Shown here piece by piece: positions 42,122 through 50,542 of a DNA stretch of 64,000 nt. Position 1 is the first letter of the stretch, and every line of letters begins with the position of its first letter. The notes under the pieces are model-generated. The model made no database searches. It was not told the origin of the DNA and saw only the letters and a program-made list of their open reading frames with translations. The DNA is from Photobacterium damselae (lineage in GTDB: Bacteria > Pseudomonadota > Gammaproteobacteria > Enterobacterales > Vibrionaceae), in the NCBI RefSeq assembly GCF_003026815.1, contig NZ_PYOG01000019.1:23480-87479 (forward strand), written 5' to 3'. Made by a program: the position numbers and the translations under genes.

Positions 42122-43111
42122 TTACCATTGTGGCATTAATTGTAGTGGTGCTTCATGTAATGCGGCAATTTGCTCTTTAAAGGCTAGGATTTGTCCTTCC
42201 CAATATTTTGCCTCAGCAAACCATGGGAATGCACGTGGAAACGCAGGATCTTGCCAACGTTTTGCTAACCAGGCCATATAATGCACCATTCTAAGACCGC
42301 GTAAAGGCTCGATAAGTTGCAACTGACGTTGATCAAAGTCGGCAAATTCGCTGTAGGCTTCCAGCAAAGTATCGAGCTGAGCTATTTGATCTTGGCGTTC
42401 GCCATTTAATAGCATCCACAAATCTTGTACAGCTGGGCCATTACGAGCATCATCAAGATCGACAAACATAGGTCCATCTCGCCATAAAATATTGCCCGGG
42501 TGACAATCGCCATGTAGACGAATAGCTTGCCAATCAGTATGCCAAAATTGGCGAAGTTGAATGATTAATTGCTCAAGATCGGCAAAAAAGACTGATTTTA
42601 AATAATCTGGAATAAAGTCACTTTGTTCTAATATGGCTTTTGGTTGCTCAACATATTCTGCAAAACTGAGGGTTGGTCGAGCCGAAAAGGTTTGTTGTTG
42701 ACCGATCTGATGAATACGACCAAGAAAACGTCCTACCCACTCTAATTGATCAAAATTATCCACTTCAAACTGGCGACCGCCAACACTTGGAAATAACGCA
42801 AAACGGTACTGTTGCCACTGATGAAGGGTTGAGCCGTTGATATTGGTGGGCGCAACAACGGGAATTTCATGATCCGCTAACTGTTGGGTAAATTGGTGCT
42901 CTTCGAGAATTTGCTCTTGGCTCCAACGTTCTGGGCGGTAAAATTTGGCAACATAACGTGCACCATCTTCAGCTTTAAACTGGTACACCCGGTTTTCATA
43001 ACTGTTTAGAGCCAATAAGCCAGATTCGGCATATACGCCAATGCTTTCTAATGCAGAGAGCAAATGATCGGGAGTGAGTTGAGCAAAACTAAAACGGTTT
43101 TCTGCTGACAT
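42122..43111 (-). CDS. srkA: stress response kinase A (YihE family)
   Basis: Ser/Thr protein kinase with an APH/RdoA-type fold, 329 residues. The ATP-binding lysine lies in YVAKFYRPERWS (about 53-64). The catalytic loop is IRLHGDCHPGNILWRD and the metal-binding Asp is in MFVDLDDARNGP (about 205-235). I chose the ATG at 43111 (MSAENRFSFAQL), with TAGGA upstream; ten more in-frame residues before it lack support. Counteracts stress-linked cell death in E. coli. Neighbour of dsbA. Confidence 0.93.
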   Translation of the reverse strand: MSAENRFSFAQLTPDHLLSALESIGVYAESGLLALNSYENRVYQFKAEDGARYVAKFYRPERWSQEQILEEHQFTQQLADHEIPVVAPTNINGSTLHQWQQYRFALFPSVGGRQFEVDNFDQLEWVGRFLGRIHQIGQQQTFSARPTLSFAEYVEQPKAILEQSDFIPDYLKSVFFADLEQLIIQLRQFWHTDWQAIRLHGDCHPGNILWRDGPMFVDLDDARNGPAVQDLWMLLNGERQDQIAQLDTLLEAYSEFADFDQRQLQLIEPLRGLRMVHYMAWLAKRWQDPAFPRAFPWFAEAKYWEGQILAFKEQIAALHEAPLQLMPQW

Positions 43112-43153
43112 TTTTTGATTCCTACCACCTATGTGGCTCAAGTGTAACGTAAG

Positions 43154-44491
43154 TTAGTTGAGTTTGGCGATAAATCGGCTTTCTACTGTGCTGGTTTGTT
43201 GATTTTCTGTCGCTATTTTAAAAGTAATAGGCCACAGCGATTGGGTTATCTGTTTGGGCTCAACGGTGAGAGTGATTGGAATATTGGCAATTTCTTGCGG
43301 TTGTAAAATGACAGTACGCTTTCCCTGCCAAGCCAGCGGTGTTTGGCTATCGACCGTTAATTGATATTGGGCAATGTGCTGACTTTTGTTACTCACTTTT
43401 AAGGTATAGGTATTGGCAATTTGGCCGAGATTCGTTTCTCGAAAAAGCTGATTTCGGTCACGTAACACATCAAATTCCATTGGTTTAATGGTATTGAGCG
43501 AGAAAAGAAAAGCGACAGTCATAGCACTAAGAACACCACCATAAGCGAGCAGTTTTGGCCGCAAGATATTAGATTTCTTCCCGGTAAGTTGATGTTCTGT
43601 GGTGTAGCTAATTAAGCGTTTGGGGTAACTCATTTTAGCCATGGTGTTATCACAAGCATCAATGCAGGCTCCGCAGTTTATACACTCGTATTGCAAGCCA
43701 TCTCTGATATCAATGCCAGTTGGACAGACTTGAACGCAGAGGTTGCAATCAATACAGTCCCCTAGTCCTAACTGTTTTGGATCTTGTTTGCGCGAACGAG
43801 GCCCGCGGGGTTCGGCTCTGTCATTGTGGTATGCAACGATATAGGTGTCTTTATCAAACATGGCCGATTGAAAACGAGCATAAGGACACATGTGAAGGCA
43901 GACTGTTGCACGTAACCAACCTGCGTTTAAGTAAGTACAAAGGGTAAAAAAAACGATCCAAAAAAGTGGCCCATTAGAAAGATTAAAGGTGATGCTTTGG
44001 CTAATAAGTTGGCGGACCGGGACAAAATAACCAACAAAGCTGACCGCGGTAAAAAACGCGATCAGTAACCAAATGCAGTGTTTAACCGTTTTTTTAAGCC
44101 AAAGGGATGAACTATAACGTTTGTTATCTTGAGATCGACGTTTATTTGCCGGGCCTTCTAGTTTTTCTTCCCACCATTGAAATAGGGCGCTCCATACTGT
44201 TTGTGGGCAGAGGTAGCCACACCATACTCGACCCAGAAACGTGGTAATAAAAAACAGAGCAAAGGCCGCAATAATAAAAATAAGGGCTAAGATGGTGAAA
44301 TCTTGCGGCCATAATGTGGTGCTAAAAAGATGAAATTGTTGATGCTCAATATCAAATAAAATGGCTTGTCGCTGCTGATAGTTAAGCCAAGGTAGGGCAA
44401 TAAATAACAGCATCAGCACCCATGTGATTTTTTGCCTTAACTTTTGGTAGTAGCCTGTTATTGCGCGAACATAAATTTTGCTTGAGGCCAT
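43154..44491 (-). CDS. ccoG: cytochrome c oxidase accessory protein CcoG
   Basis: RdxA/FixG-type membrane protein of 445 residues needed for copper delivery during assembly of cbb3 oxidase. It has five or so membrane segments, the WCGYLCPQTVW motif (about 92-102), and two [4Fe-4S] ferredoxin motifs (CIDCNLCVQVCPTG, then CINCGACIDACD). The C-terminal immunoglobulin-like domain (about 340-445) is complete. No cco oxidase genes lie beside it; a copy elsewhere is likely. Confidence 0.95.
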   Translation of the reverse strand: MASSKIYVRAITGYYQKLRQKITWVLMLLFIALPWLNYQQRQAILFDIEHQQFHLFSTTLWPQDFTILALIFIIAAFALFFITTFLGRVWCGYLCPQTVWSALFQWWEEKLEGPANKRRSQDNKRYSSSLWLKKTVKHCIWLLIAFFTAVSFVGYFVPVRQLISQSITFNLSNGPLFWIVFFTLCTYLNAGWLRATVCLHMCPYARFQSAMFDKDTYIVAYHNDRAEPRGPRSRKQDPKQLGLGDCIDCNLCVQVCPTGIDIRDGLQYECINCGACIDACDNTMAKMSYPKRLISYTTEHQLTGKKSNILRPKLLAYGGVLSAMTVAFLFSLNTIKPMEFDVLRDRNQLFRETNLGQIANTYTLKVSNKSQHIAQYQLTVDSQTPLAWQGKRTVILQPQEIANIPITLTVEPKQITQSLWPITFKIATENQQTSTVESRFIAKLN

Positions 44492-44637
44492 AACCTAAAA
44501 TCCTTTTCTGGTAGACCAAACACACCAAATATCTGTAATCAAAATGTTACTGAATAATTATATTTTAGTTGGTGGCGAAAAGGGGGAGAAAAACGTGATT
44601 TTGTGAGAGTTGTGGGGATTTACTGAGAGGAAAAGAG

Positions 44638-44667
44638 AGCAGGCAATAGTGAGCGTTATCACCTGCT
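44638..44667 (-). terminator. likely terminator of yihD
   Basis: Stem AGCAGG / CCTGCT extended by an inner imperfect pairing, followed on the minus strand by CTCTTTTCC. Confidence 0.5.
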
Positions 44668-44679
44668 ACCGATAGGGTT

Positions 44680-44946
44680 TTACTTAATGATGCCGCGTGC
44701 GCGTAAGATTGCGGTTTTGAAATCGTCTTCACAATCTTTAGCAAGACCTGGGATCATGGCATCTTTTTCGCTGTTACGCATTTTCAGATGATAAATCAGT
44801 ACATCATCAGTCAGATCTTCTAGCTTGCCCGTATACTGAGCTTCTTGAGCCAGTTTCAGTAGGAATTCAACCAGATTTAGATCAGGATCTTTTTGCCATT
44901 CAGGGTGTAATAGCTCAATCAATTCGTTTACGCGGTGAGTTTTCAT
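44680..44946 (-). CDS. yihD: YihD family protein (DUF1040)
   Basis: Small 88-residue cytosolic protein starting [17 protein letters not shown], with [20 protein letters not shown] in the middle and [13 protein letters not shown] at the end. It closely follows the E. coli YihD pattern that I remember. No known biochemical role. I chose the ATG at 44946; four more residues upstream are in frame. In E. coli yihD also lies just before srkA/dsbA; here ccoG comes between. Confidence 0.92.
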   Translation of the reverse strand: MKTHRVNELIELLHPEWQKDPDLNLVEFLLKLAQEAQYTGKLEDLTDDVLIYHLKMRNSEKDAMIPGLAKDCEDDFKTAILRARGIIK

Positions 44947-45067
44947 GATGGACTCCACAATTTAGGCTGATGAATCGCGATAGGATTCTATTGTCATAGT
45001 TTTAGTGTGGGTAACTTATACTAAAGCGAGGAGAGAGACAAACAGCATTATGCAGAAATCAGAAAAT

Positions 45068-45093
45068 ATTGAGCAGTGGTAAAACTGCTCAAT
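45068..45093 (-). terminator. terminator of the 57-residue gene
   Basis: A 10-bp perfect stem ATTGAGCAGT / ACTGCTCAAT with a six-base loop, followed by ATTTTC on the minus strand. Confidence 0.6.
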
Positions 45094-45121
45094 TCTATGA
45101 ATATGGGGTCAAGCGATTGAT

Positions 45122-45295
45122 TTAAGCCGCTTTAGGATCTTCAGTTGTAGTGTGTGTTTCTACTGTAGTCTCTTGGTTTGGCAAAGTATGAACTTGTGCT
45201 GTTTTTGTTTTCGCTTGGAATCGTGGTGCGTGGGATGTCGTACGAAAACGAGATGGACTACGAGGGGCAAAGCGAGCAAATGAAGCTGGGCGCAT
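45122..45295 (-). CDS. small protein of unknown function (57 aa)
   Basis: Not recognised. The N-terminal half is Arg/Pro/Ser-rich (MRPASFARFAPRSPSRFR, about +6 charge). The C-terminal half is Thr-rich with acidic residues (TTVETHTTTEDPKAA). A good AAAGGTAA ribosome site lies nine bases before the ATG, and a hairpin terminator lies 29 bases after the stop; both support a real gene. No membrane segment. It could bind nucleic acid through the basic half, but this is only a guess. Confidence 0.6.
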   Translation of the reverse strand: MRPASFARFAPRSPSRFRTTSHAPRFQAKTKTAQVHTLPNQETTVETHTTTEDPKAA

Positions 45296-45675
45296 GGTAA
45301 TTTACCTTTCATCACGCGCGTCCGTGCAAAAACAAGAGATCAGAATACACAAGGGACGATTCCATTTTGGTTCTATCCCTAACCAAAGAGTGGATTCTGA
45401 TGTGGTTAACTTTTCGCCGCTAAGGATAACAACGGTTATACTAAAAGTCGAGCAAAAATTAACCGCTGTTTTATTGCTTGCGGAGAATGAACGAACAAAT
45501 GGCGAAAAAGCCATGCGATTACCATGAATTTTAAGCTTTGGTGACAATTCATTGCTTGCTTTGTGGTGTAATATCACAACGATGTGAATTCAGCCCATAG
45601 CCATTGGAGACTCGTTATTCCGTATAATGGGCTTACTTAGAACTACAATTATAACTGTGCCTTGGGAGAGGAGCT
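45296..45675. other. non-coding region with a palindrome before the GntR-type gene
   Basis: A 380-bp spacer between divergent genes. Two overlapping reading frames on opposite strands look like chance. At 45561-45579, TTGTGGTGTAATATCACAA is an imperfect 19-bp palindrome (arms TTGTG / CACAA, inner differences only transitions), about 97 bases before the GntR-type start. It may be the operator of that regulator. Confidence 0.5.
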
Positions 45676-46350
45676 ATGGATCAACAACAGCGTATTATTG
45701 CGAATCGCAACTTATCTTATAAGCTGGCAGAAGCGATTGGTCGCCGAATTTTAGAAGGCGAAACCGCTCCGGGTGATATTTTACCTGGTGAAGTGGAGCT
45801 GGGTGAGATGTATGGTGTAAGCCGTACTGCGGTACGTGAAGCGATTAAAATGTTGGCGGCAAAAGGCTTAGTATTACCTCGCCCTCGTATCGGTACTCGT
45901 GTGATGCCAAAGAAAAACTGGAACTACCTGGATCAGGATTTGTTGGCATGGCTAAGTTTCGATAAGCACTCTGAAATTATTGCTGAATTCCAAAAAGTGC
46001 GTCAAACGTTAGAACCACAAGCAGCGGCACTTGCCGCGATTAATGCCAGTGATGATGAGCGCCAAGAGTTACATCAATTGATGCTGGAGATGCACGCATT
46101 AGGCGATGATTTTAATCAAGATCGTTGGATTGAAGTGGATACACGTTTTCATCAGCTGATTTATTTTGCTTCTGGGAACCACTTTATCAGCCCGTTTGGT
46201 AACTTATTTAAAGCGGTATTTGAGAAGTATTTCCGTGTAGTGACTCGCGAGCAAATCTTAAAGTTAGAACTGCACCAACAAATTGTTGATGGCATCTTAG
46301 AGAAAGATTCAGACAAGGCTTATCAGGCATCGTTAGCATTAGTTAAGTAA
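45676..46350 (+). CDS. GntR/FadR-family (FCD domain) transcriptional regulator
   Basis: The 224-residue regulator has a GntR winged helix at the N terminus (GDILPGEVELGEMYGVSRTAVREAIKMLAAKGLV, about 34-67, with RPRIGTRV as the wing) and an FCD ligand-binding domain. Metal or acid ligands usually bind the conserved D..FH..I (here VDTRFHQLIYFAS) and later His residues. FCD regulators often control sugar-acid catabolism; no catabolic genes are adjacent, so the ligand is open. The C terminus ends about ten residues shorter than many relatives. Confidence 0.9.
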   Translation: MDQQQRIIANRNLSYKLAEAIGRRILEGETAPGDILPGEVELGEMYGVSRTAVREAIKMLAAKGLVLPRPRIGTRVMPKKNWNYLDQDLLAWLSFDKHSEIIAEFQKVRQTLEPQAAALAAINASDDERQELHQLMLEMHALGDDFNQDRWIEVDTRFHQLIYFASGNHFISPFGNLFKAVFEKYFRVVTREQILKLELHQQIVDGILEKDSDKAYQASLALVK

Positions 46351-46373
46351 ATTGAAATAAGCTGATTTATTGA

Positions 46374-46413
46374 AAAGGCGGATAGTAACCTGTTGGTTAT
46401 TATCCGCTTTTTT
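46374..46413 (+). terminator. terminator after the GntR-type gene
   Basis: Stem GCGGATA-GTAACC / GGTTAT-TATCCGC with a T run. Confidence 0.85.
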
Positions 46414-46439
46414 CTTTGTTACAAAAAATACAGAATTTC

Positions 46440-46457
46440 AGCTTACACGTGTAAGCT
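46440..46457. promoter_or_regulatory. FabR-like operator upstream of the hemolysin-III gene
   Basis: AGCTTACACGTGTAAGCT is a perfect 18-bp palindrome, 58 bases before the start. It matches the layout of the E. coli FabR site (AGCGTACACGTGTTCGCT, from memory), including the TACACGTGT core. The E. coli relative yqfA is reported to be under FabR control. Binding here is inference. Confidence 0.65.
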
Positions 46458-46515
46458 AACTTGTGCCATACTGATGCCATCAGCGATATAACGTTATTTG
46501 TAGAAGGTTGCTAAC

Positions 46516-47175
46516 ATGGACAAAAAGCCCCAACTTGCGGCTGGATATTCGGTAAAAGAAGAAATTGCCAATAGTGTGAGTCATGGTTTAGGCATGATTT
46601 TTGGCATTGTTGGGTTAGTGTTGTTATTAGTGCAAGCCGTGAATGCGAAAGCTGATGCTCTTAGTATTGTCAGTTTGAGTATCTACGGTGGCAGTATGAT
46701 TCTGCTTTATCTAGCCTCAACACTTTACCATGCCATTCCTTTTGAACGGGCTAAGCGAGCACTTAAGACTTTCGATCACTGCGCGATTTTTCTTTTGATT
46801 GCAGGAACCTATACCCCATTTTTATTGATTTCCCTACGTACACCATTAGCGATCACGTTAATGGTCATTATTTGGTTATTAGCTTTGATGGGGATTGCGG
46901 CCAAGATTGTATTTGTCTATCGCTTTAAAAAACTCTCTCTTATTACTTATCTGACAATGGGGTGGTTATCGTTAATTGCGATTTATCAGTTAGCTATGGC
47001 ATTGTCGACGGGGGGATTAGTTCTACTGGCATTAGGGGGATTGATCTACTCAATTGGGGTGGTGTTTTATGTTAATAAACGAATTCCCTATAACCACGCA
47101 ATTTGGCATCTATTTGTATTAGGCGGTTCAATTTGCCATTTTTGTGCCATCTATTTTTATGTTAAGTCCATATAA
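46516..47175 (+). CDS. hemolysin-III family (PAQR) membrane protein YqfA
   Basis: Seven-membrane-segment protein of 219 residues. PAQR metal-site motifs are visible: [12 protein letters not shown] (about 16-27), [12 protein letters not shown] with [17 protein letters not shown] (about 73-104) and the C-terminal [16 protein letters not shown]. Despite the name, a membrane lipid or stress role is more likely than lysis. A FabR-like palindrome upstream suggests a link to fatty-acid desaturation. Confidence 0.93.
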   Translation: MDKKPQLAAGYSVKEEIANSVSHGLGMIFGIVGLVLLLVQAVNAKADALSIVSLSIYGGSMILLYLASTLYHAIPFERAKRALKTFDHCAIFLLIAGTYTPFLLISLRTPLAITLMVIIWLLALMGIAAKIVFVYRFKKLSLITYLTMGWLSLIAIYQLAMALSTGGLVLLALGGLIYSIGVVFYVNKRIPYNHAIWHLFVLGGSICHFCAIYFYVKSI

Positions 47176-47183
47176 TTAATAAC

Positions 47184-47210
47184 AAAAAGGACGGTATCAC
47201 CGTCCTTTTT
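47184..47210. terminator. bidirectional terminator between convergent genes
   Basis: Stem AAAAAGGACGG / CCGTCCTTTTT with a 5-base loop. Confidence 0.9.
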
Positions 47211-47223
47211 GTTGTCTAAATCA

Positions 47224-48576
47224 TTATTGATTTTTAACCGTTGCGATACGGCTACATACTGGGATGTTAGTTGCATCTAAACCAGGTGTAGTGTTGTGAA
47301 AATCAAATTCCAACTCAACTTCTGGACGGAAGATTAGACAGTGAGTTGAACCACCAAAGTGGAACATACCTAACTCATCCCCTTTATTAATGTGCTGACC
47401 TTCTAGTACGGTAATATCACAAGAAGAAACTTCTGCCATACCCACAGCAATAAAACACATTAAACCAATCTTTGGATTGTCTGATTCAATAAAGATTACG
47501 GCACGAGTGGCAACTGCAGTTAAAAATGGCTGAGAGTTATTTGGTGCGCTGTCATCAGCACCTTCTGGGTTACAGAAGCCTTGATAACGGTTACCTAAAT
47601 AATAAGAGCCGTTTAGCATATAAGCTTTTTTCACAGTACCACTGACTGGACTATTCCAGCGGTGATAACTAAGAGCACTTAAAAAGGCTTGATAAATCGT
47701 ACCGCCAACAAATTGCTCTGCAAGAGGATCAAAGCCCATCATATTCTCTAGAGAATAAGGTTGACCTTTTAGCCAAAACTGAGCGGACTTATCAACATTT
47801 TTGACAACTTGTAATGGTGCTGACTCACAGGCATTGGCAATAACACCATCCCCTTGCGCTACTGGACGAACACCCGGCTTGAAAGTACGAGTAAAGAAAT
47901 CATCCCAAGAAGCAAAACTATAATAGGTATCGCTAGGATCGCAATTAAAGAAGTCTGCAAACTCTTGATTACGTTTTTCTGAATCTAGAGGGTCAGCTTG
48001 ACATGCAACCTCGATAATCTTTCTTTTTACATCTGCACTTAACCAACCCGCAACTTGAGGAACACGATCTGGGTAATCGTTGATCAACACAGAACGAGAC
48101 TCAGGACTAGAAAGGTACTGACTCCAGTAGCTAAGAATTTTCTTCAATTGTTGGTTAACTAATTCATTTGCAAAAAAGATATTGCCGGCATCAGTTGCCA
48201 TTGGCCAATCGAGCAAAGCGTTGATAGGAAAGCCAATCAAGCCATAAGGTTCTAGAGCCCCTTCTTTTGGATCAAAGTACTCAGTGTACTCTGGTGCTTG
48301 CGTCATAATTTGATTAAGCAAAACCAAAAACTCATTAAAGTCACTCACAGCCATACCATTTAGCGGTGTAAGATCTTTATGACTTTTTGCTTCGGTAAAC
48401 ATTTCTTGAGCAAGTGATGCTAAAACTGGGTTGGTTGCCACGAGTTGTTTAAATTCCGCAATCGGAGCAACAAGTTCAGCATTGAAATCGGTACGAGATT
48501 TAAGACTTTGGATCCAAGCCTGAGTATGAGCTCGGTTTTGTGGTAGCCAAGTATTAGTTCGATTGGCGCTTGTCAT
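47224..48576 (-). CDS. PsiD-like pyruvoyl decarboxylase (phosphatidylserine decarboxylase superfamily)
   Basis: The 450-residue protein has an N-terminal region of PSDC-type (about 40-185) and a C-terminal phosphatidylserine-decarboxylase-like domain. Key motifs: the YHRWNSPVSG catalytic-histidine region (about 310-319), IGLMCFIAVGMAEVSSCDITV, then GMFHFGGSTH with the predicted self-cleavage at G409-S410. Cleavage would yield an alpha chain of about 41 residues bearing the pyruvoyl group. The stretch from GLM to GGS is strikingly like fungal L-tryptophan decarboxylase PsiD as I remember it, more than like the standard Psd. It is therefore probably an amino-acid decarboxylase making an aromatic amine; the substrate is inferred. 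Confidence 0.82.
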   Translation of the reverse strand: MTSANRTNTWLPQNRAHTQAWIQSLKSRTDFNAELVAPIAEFKQLVATNPVLASLAQEMFTEAKSHKDLTPLNGMAVSDFNEFLVLLNQIMTQAPEYTEYFDPKEGALEPYGLIGFPINALLDWPMATDAGNIFFANELVNQQLKKILSYWSQYLSSPESRSVLINDYPDRVPQVAGWLSADVKRKIIEVACQADPLDSEKRNQEFADFFNCDPSDTYYSFASWDDFFTRTFKPGVRPVAQGDGVIANACESAPLQVVKNVDKSAQFWLKGQPYSLENMMGFDPLAEQFVGGTIYQAFLSALSYHRWNSPVSGTVKKAYMLNGSYYLGNRYQGFCNPEGADDSAPNNSQPFLTAVATRAVIFIESDNPKIGLMCFIAVGMAEVSSCDITVLEGQHINKGDELGMFHFGGSTHCLIFRPEVELEFDFHNTTPGLDATNIPVCSRIATVKNQ

Positions 48577-49090
48577 GATTATAATCCTTCATTTATTAAT
48601 TAAAGCTGACACTAATTGAATTGTGTTTTATATCGTTGTAATTAGTAATAACACGCTTTATTCACACTGCCTACTCACGAAAAAAGTAAGCTGAATATGC
48701 AAATATCAACAATAGGCTAATAATAGTGGTGGGGTTTATGGTGTGATTTTTGATGTTGGTTGTTGTTTTTATTTTTAATAACAACTGTTTATGTTGTTTT
48801 GTTGTTGTGACCAGTTATAGTGTGAGATTATTTTCTGGTTTTGTTTTTCGTCAATTTTGTATCGATTTCCGCTAAGTTAATGATTGGTAAATATGCAGTT
48901 CAATTTTAATGAATTGCTATTGGTTAAATTTAATTTTCTTGTAAAAACATGATATTAGTTATTTTCTCTCTTATGTGGTTTATATCGAAATTATGCTTAT
49001 TTTAAACAAGTAATTAGGATTTTGTGCCTTTTTATCGATAAAAAAAGAGAGCTTAATCGCTCTCTTTGGATGCTTGTTATTACTGTCTTT
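48577..49090. other. AT-rich non-coding region upstream of the PsiD-like gene
   Basis: A 514-bp spacer with no credible reading frame on either strand. The part near 48577-48700 must hold the promoter of the decarboxylase gene (minus). Around 48758-48810 there are GTTGTT / AACAAC short repeats. The distal end carries the trkH terminator. Nothing else is recognised. Confidence 0.5.
49041..49067 (-). terminator. terminator of trkH
   Basis: Stem AAAGAGAGC / GCTCTCTTT with a 6-base loop. Read on the minus strand it ends in a T run. Confidence 0.85.
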
Positions 49091-50536
49091 TTAGTCTCGC
49101 CAAAAGGCTGGGGAGAACACCACTAATACGGTGAGGATCTCAAGACGGCCCATTAACATACCAAAGCTCAATACCCATTTAGCAGCATCCGGTAGGCCTG
49201 CAAAGTTACCTGTTGGGCCAATTACGGTACCCATACCAGGACCAACGTTAGCAACAGCGGTAACGGCACCGGTAATACTGGTGATCGGATCAAGACCCAT
49301 TAAACCTAATACTGCGGCAACAAATACTATGGTTAAGATATAAGTAAGGGCAAATGCCACCACTGAGCTGACGACGCTTTCGGTAACAGGGCGTTGATTG
49401 TAGCGCTGAACAAAAACCCCTGATGGGTGGATTAACTGCATCATTTGTTTTTTCAGCAACGCAAAGGCGATTTGAAAACGGAAGATTTTCATACCCCCTG
49501 ACGTTGAGCCTGAACAAGCCCCGGCTAGCATAATAAAGCCGAAGATGATGCTTGGCAGTGGGCCCCAAGCGGTGAAATCATCCAGACCAAAACCTGTGGT
49601 CGTGACAACCGAAACAATATTAAAGGTTGAAACTCGAATCGCATCCAGTACCTGATAGTTCATTTTAACCACCAACCAAGCAGCAACAATGGCGCTTGAT
49701 ACTAGAACCAAAACGGTATAACCCTTAACCTGCGCATCACCAAACAGTAAACGAGCTTTCTTTTTCTTTAACGCTTGAACAAATAGTAAGAAAGGCAAGC
49801 CGCCGGCGAACATAAAGACGGTTGCAACCCAGTGGGCACTGTGAGAAAAGGCGTTCATTGATTTATCGGTTGTAGAATATCCACCAGTCGACAAAGTTGT
49901 GAAGGCGTGGTTAATAGCATCAAAGGTATTCATCCCTGCTAGGATAAAACCAATAATGCACAGCGCTGTTAGGGTCAAATAGACATTCACAATGTTTTTG
50001 GCCACGCTTTTGGTTCGAGGGGCACTTTTATCTGACCAATCAGATGATTCTGTTTGGAACAGACGCATACCACCTACGTTTAGCATTGGCAAAATGGCTA
50101 CTGCCATAACGATAAAGCCAACACCTCCAAGCCACTGCAGGGTTGAACGCCATAACAAAATGCTTGGCGCCATTCCATCAAGACCGCTTAATACGGTTGA
50201 ACCTGTCGTTGTGATCCCCGACATGGTTTCAAAGTACGCATCGGTAAAGCTGATGTGATTTATAAAGACAAAAGGTAAAGCGGCAAAGGCGCTAGCGACT
50301 GTCCATACCAAGGTGGTAAGCAGAAACATATCGCGTACACTGAGCTTAAACTCTTTTGTTCGACCAAAGGTTAGACATAAAAATGCAACGGTGTGGGTAA
50401 TAATCACCGCCGTGGCAAAATCGATAAACCCTTCGGTACCAGTAAAAAATGCCACTAATGTGGGCACGTACATAAATAGGGCTAGCTTAGATAACACTAA
50501 CCCCAGTACGAATAATATGGGACGAAAATTGACCAT
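49091..50536 (-). CDS. trkH: Trk potassium uptake protein TrkH
   Basis: Inner-membrane K+ translocation subunit, 481 residues. The four selectivity-filter loops are readable: SGITTTGST (about 105-113), STGGYSTTD, SVVTTTGFG and ANVGPGMG. It pairs with TrkA, whose gene lies six bases upstream on the same strand. Last gene of this minus-strand cluster, followed by its terminator. Confidence 0.97.
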   Translation of the reverse strand: MVNFRPILFVLGLVLSKLALFMYVPTLVAFFTGTEGFIDFATAVIITHTVAFLCLTFGRTKEFKLSVRDMFLLTTLVWTVASAFAALPFVFINHISFTDAYFETMSGITTTGSTVLSGLDGMAPSILLWRSTLQWLGGVGFIVMAVAILPMLNVGGMRLFQTESSDWSDKSAPRTKSVAKNIVNVYLTLTALCIIGFILAGMNTFDAINHAFTTLSTGGYSTTDKSMNAFSHSAHWVATVFMFAGGLPFLLFVQALKKKKARLLFGDAQVKGYTVLVLVSSAIVAAWLVVKMNYQVLDAIRVSTFNIVSVVTTTGFGLDDFTAWGPLPSIIFGFIMLAGACSGSTSGGMKIFRFQIAFALLKKQMMQLIHPSGVFVQRYNQRPVTESVVSSVVAFALTYILTIVFVAAVLGLMGLDPITSITGAVTAVANVGPGMGTVIGPTGNFAGLPDAAKWVLSFGMLMGRLEILTVLVVFSPAFWRD

Positions 50537-50542
50537 AATAAA

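Noticed and set aside
45294..45577. Overlapping reading frames on both strands
   Set aside because: No ribosome site, no family resemblance, and each is the antisense shadow of the other in a promoter region.
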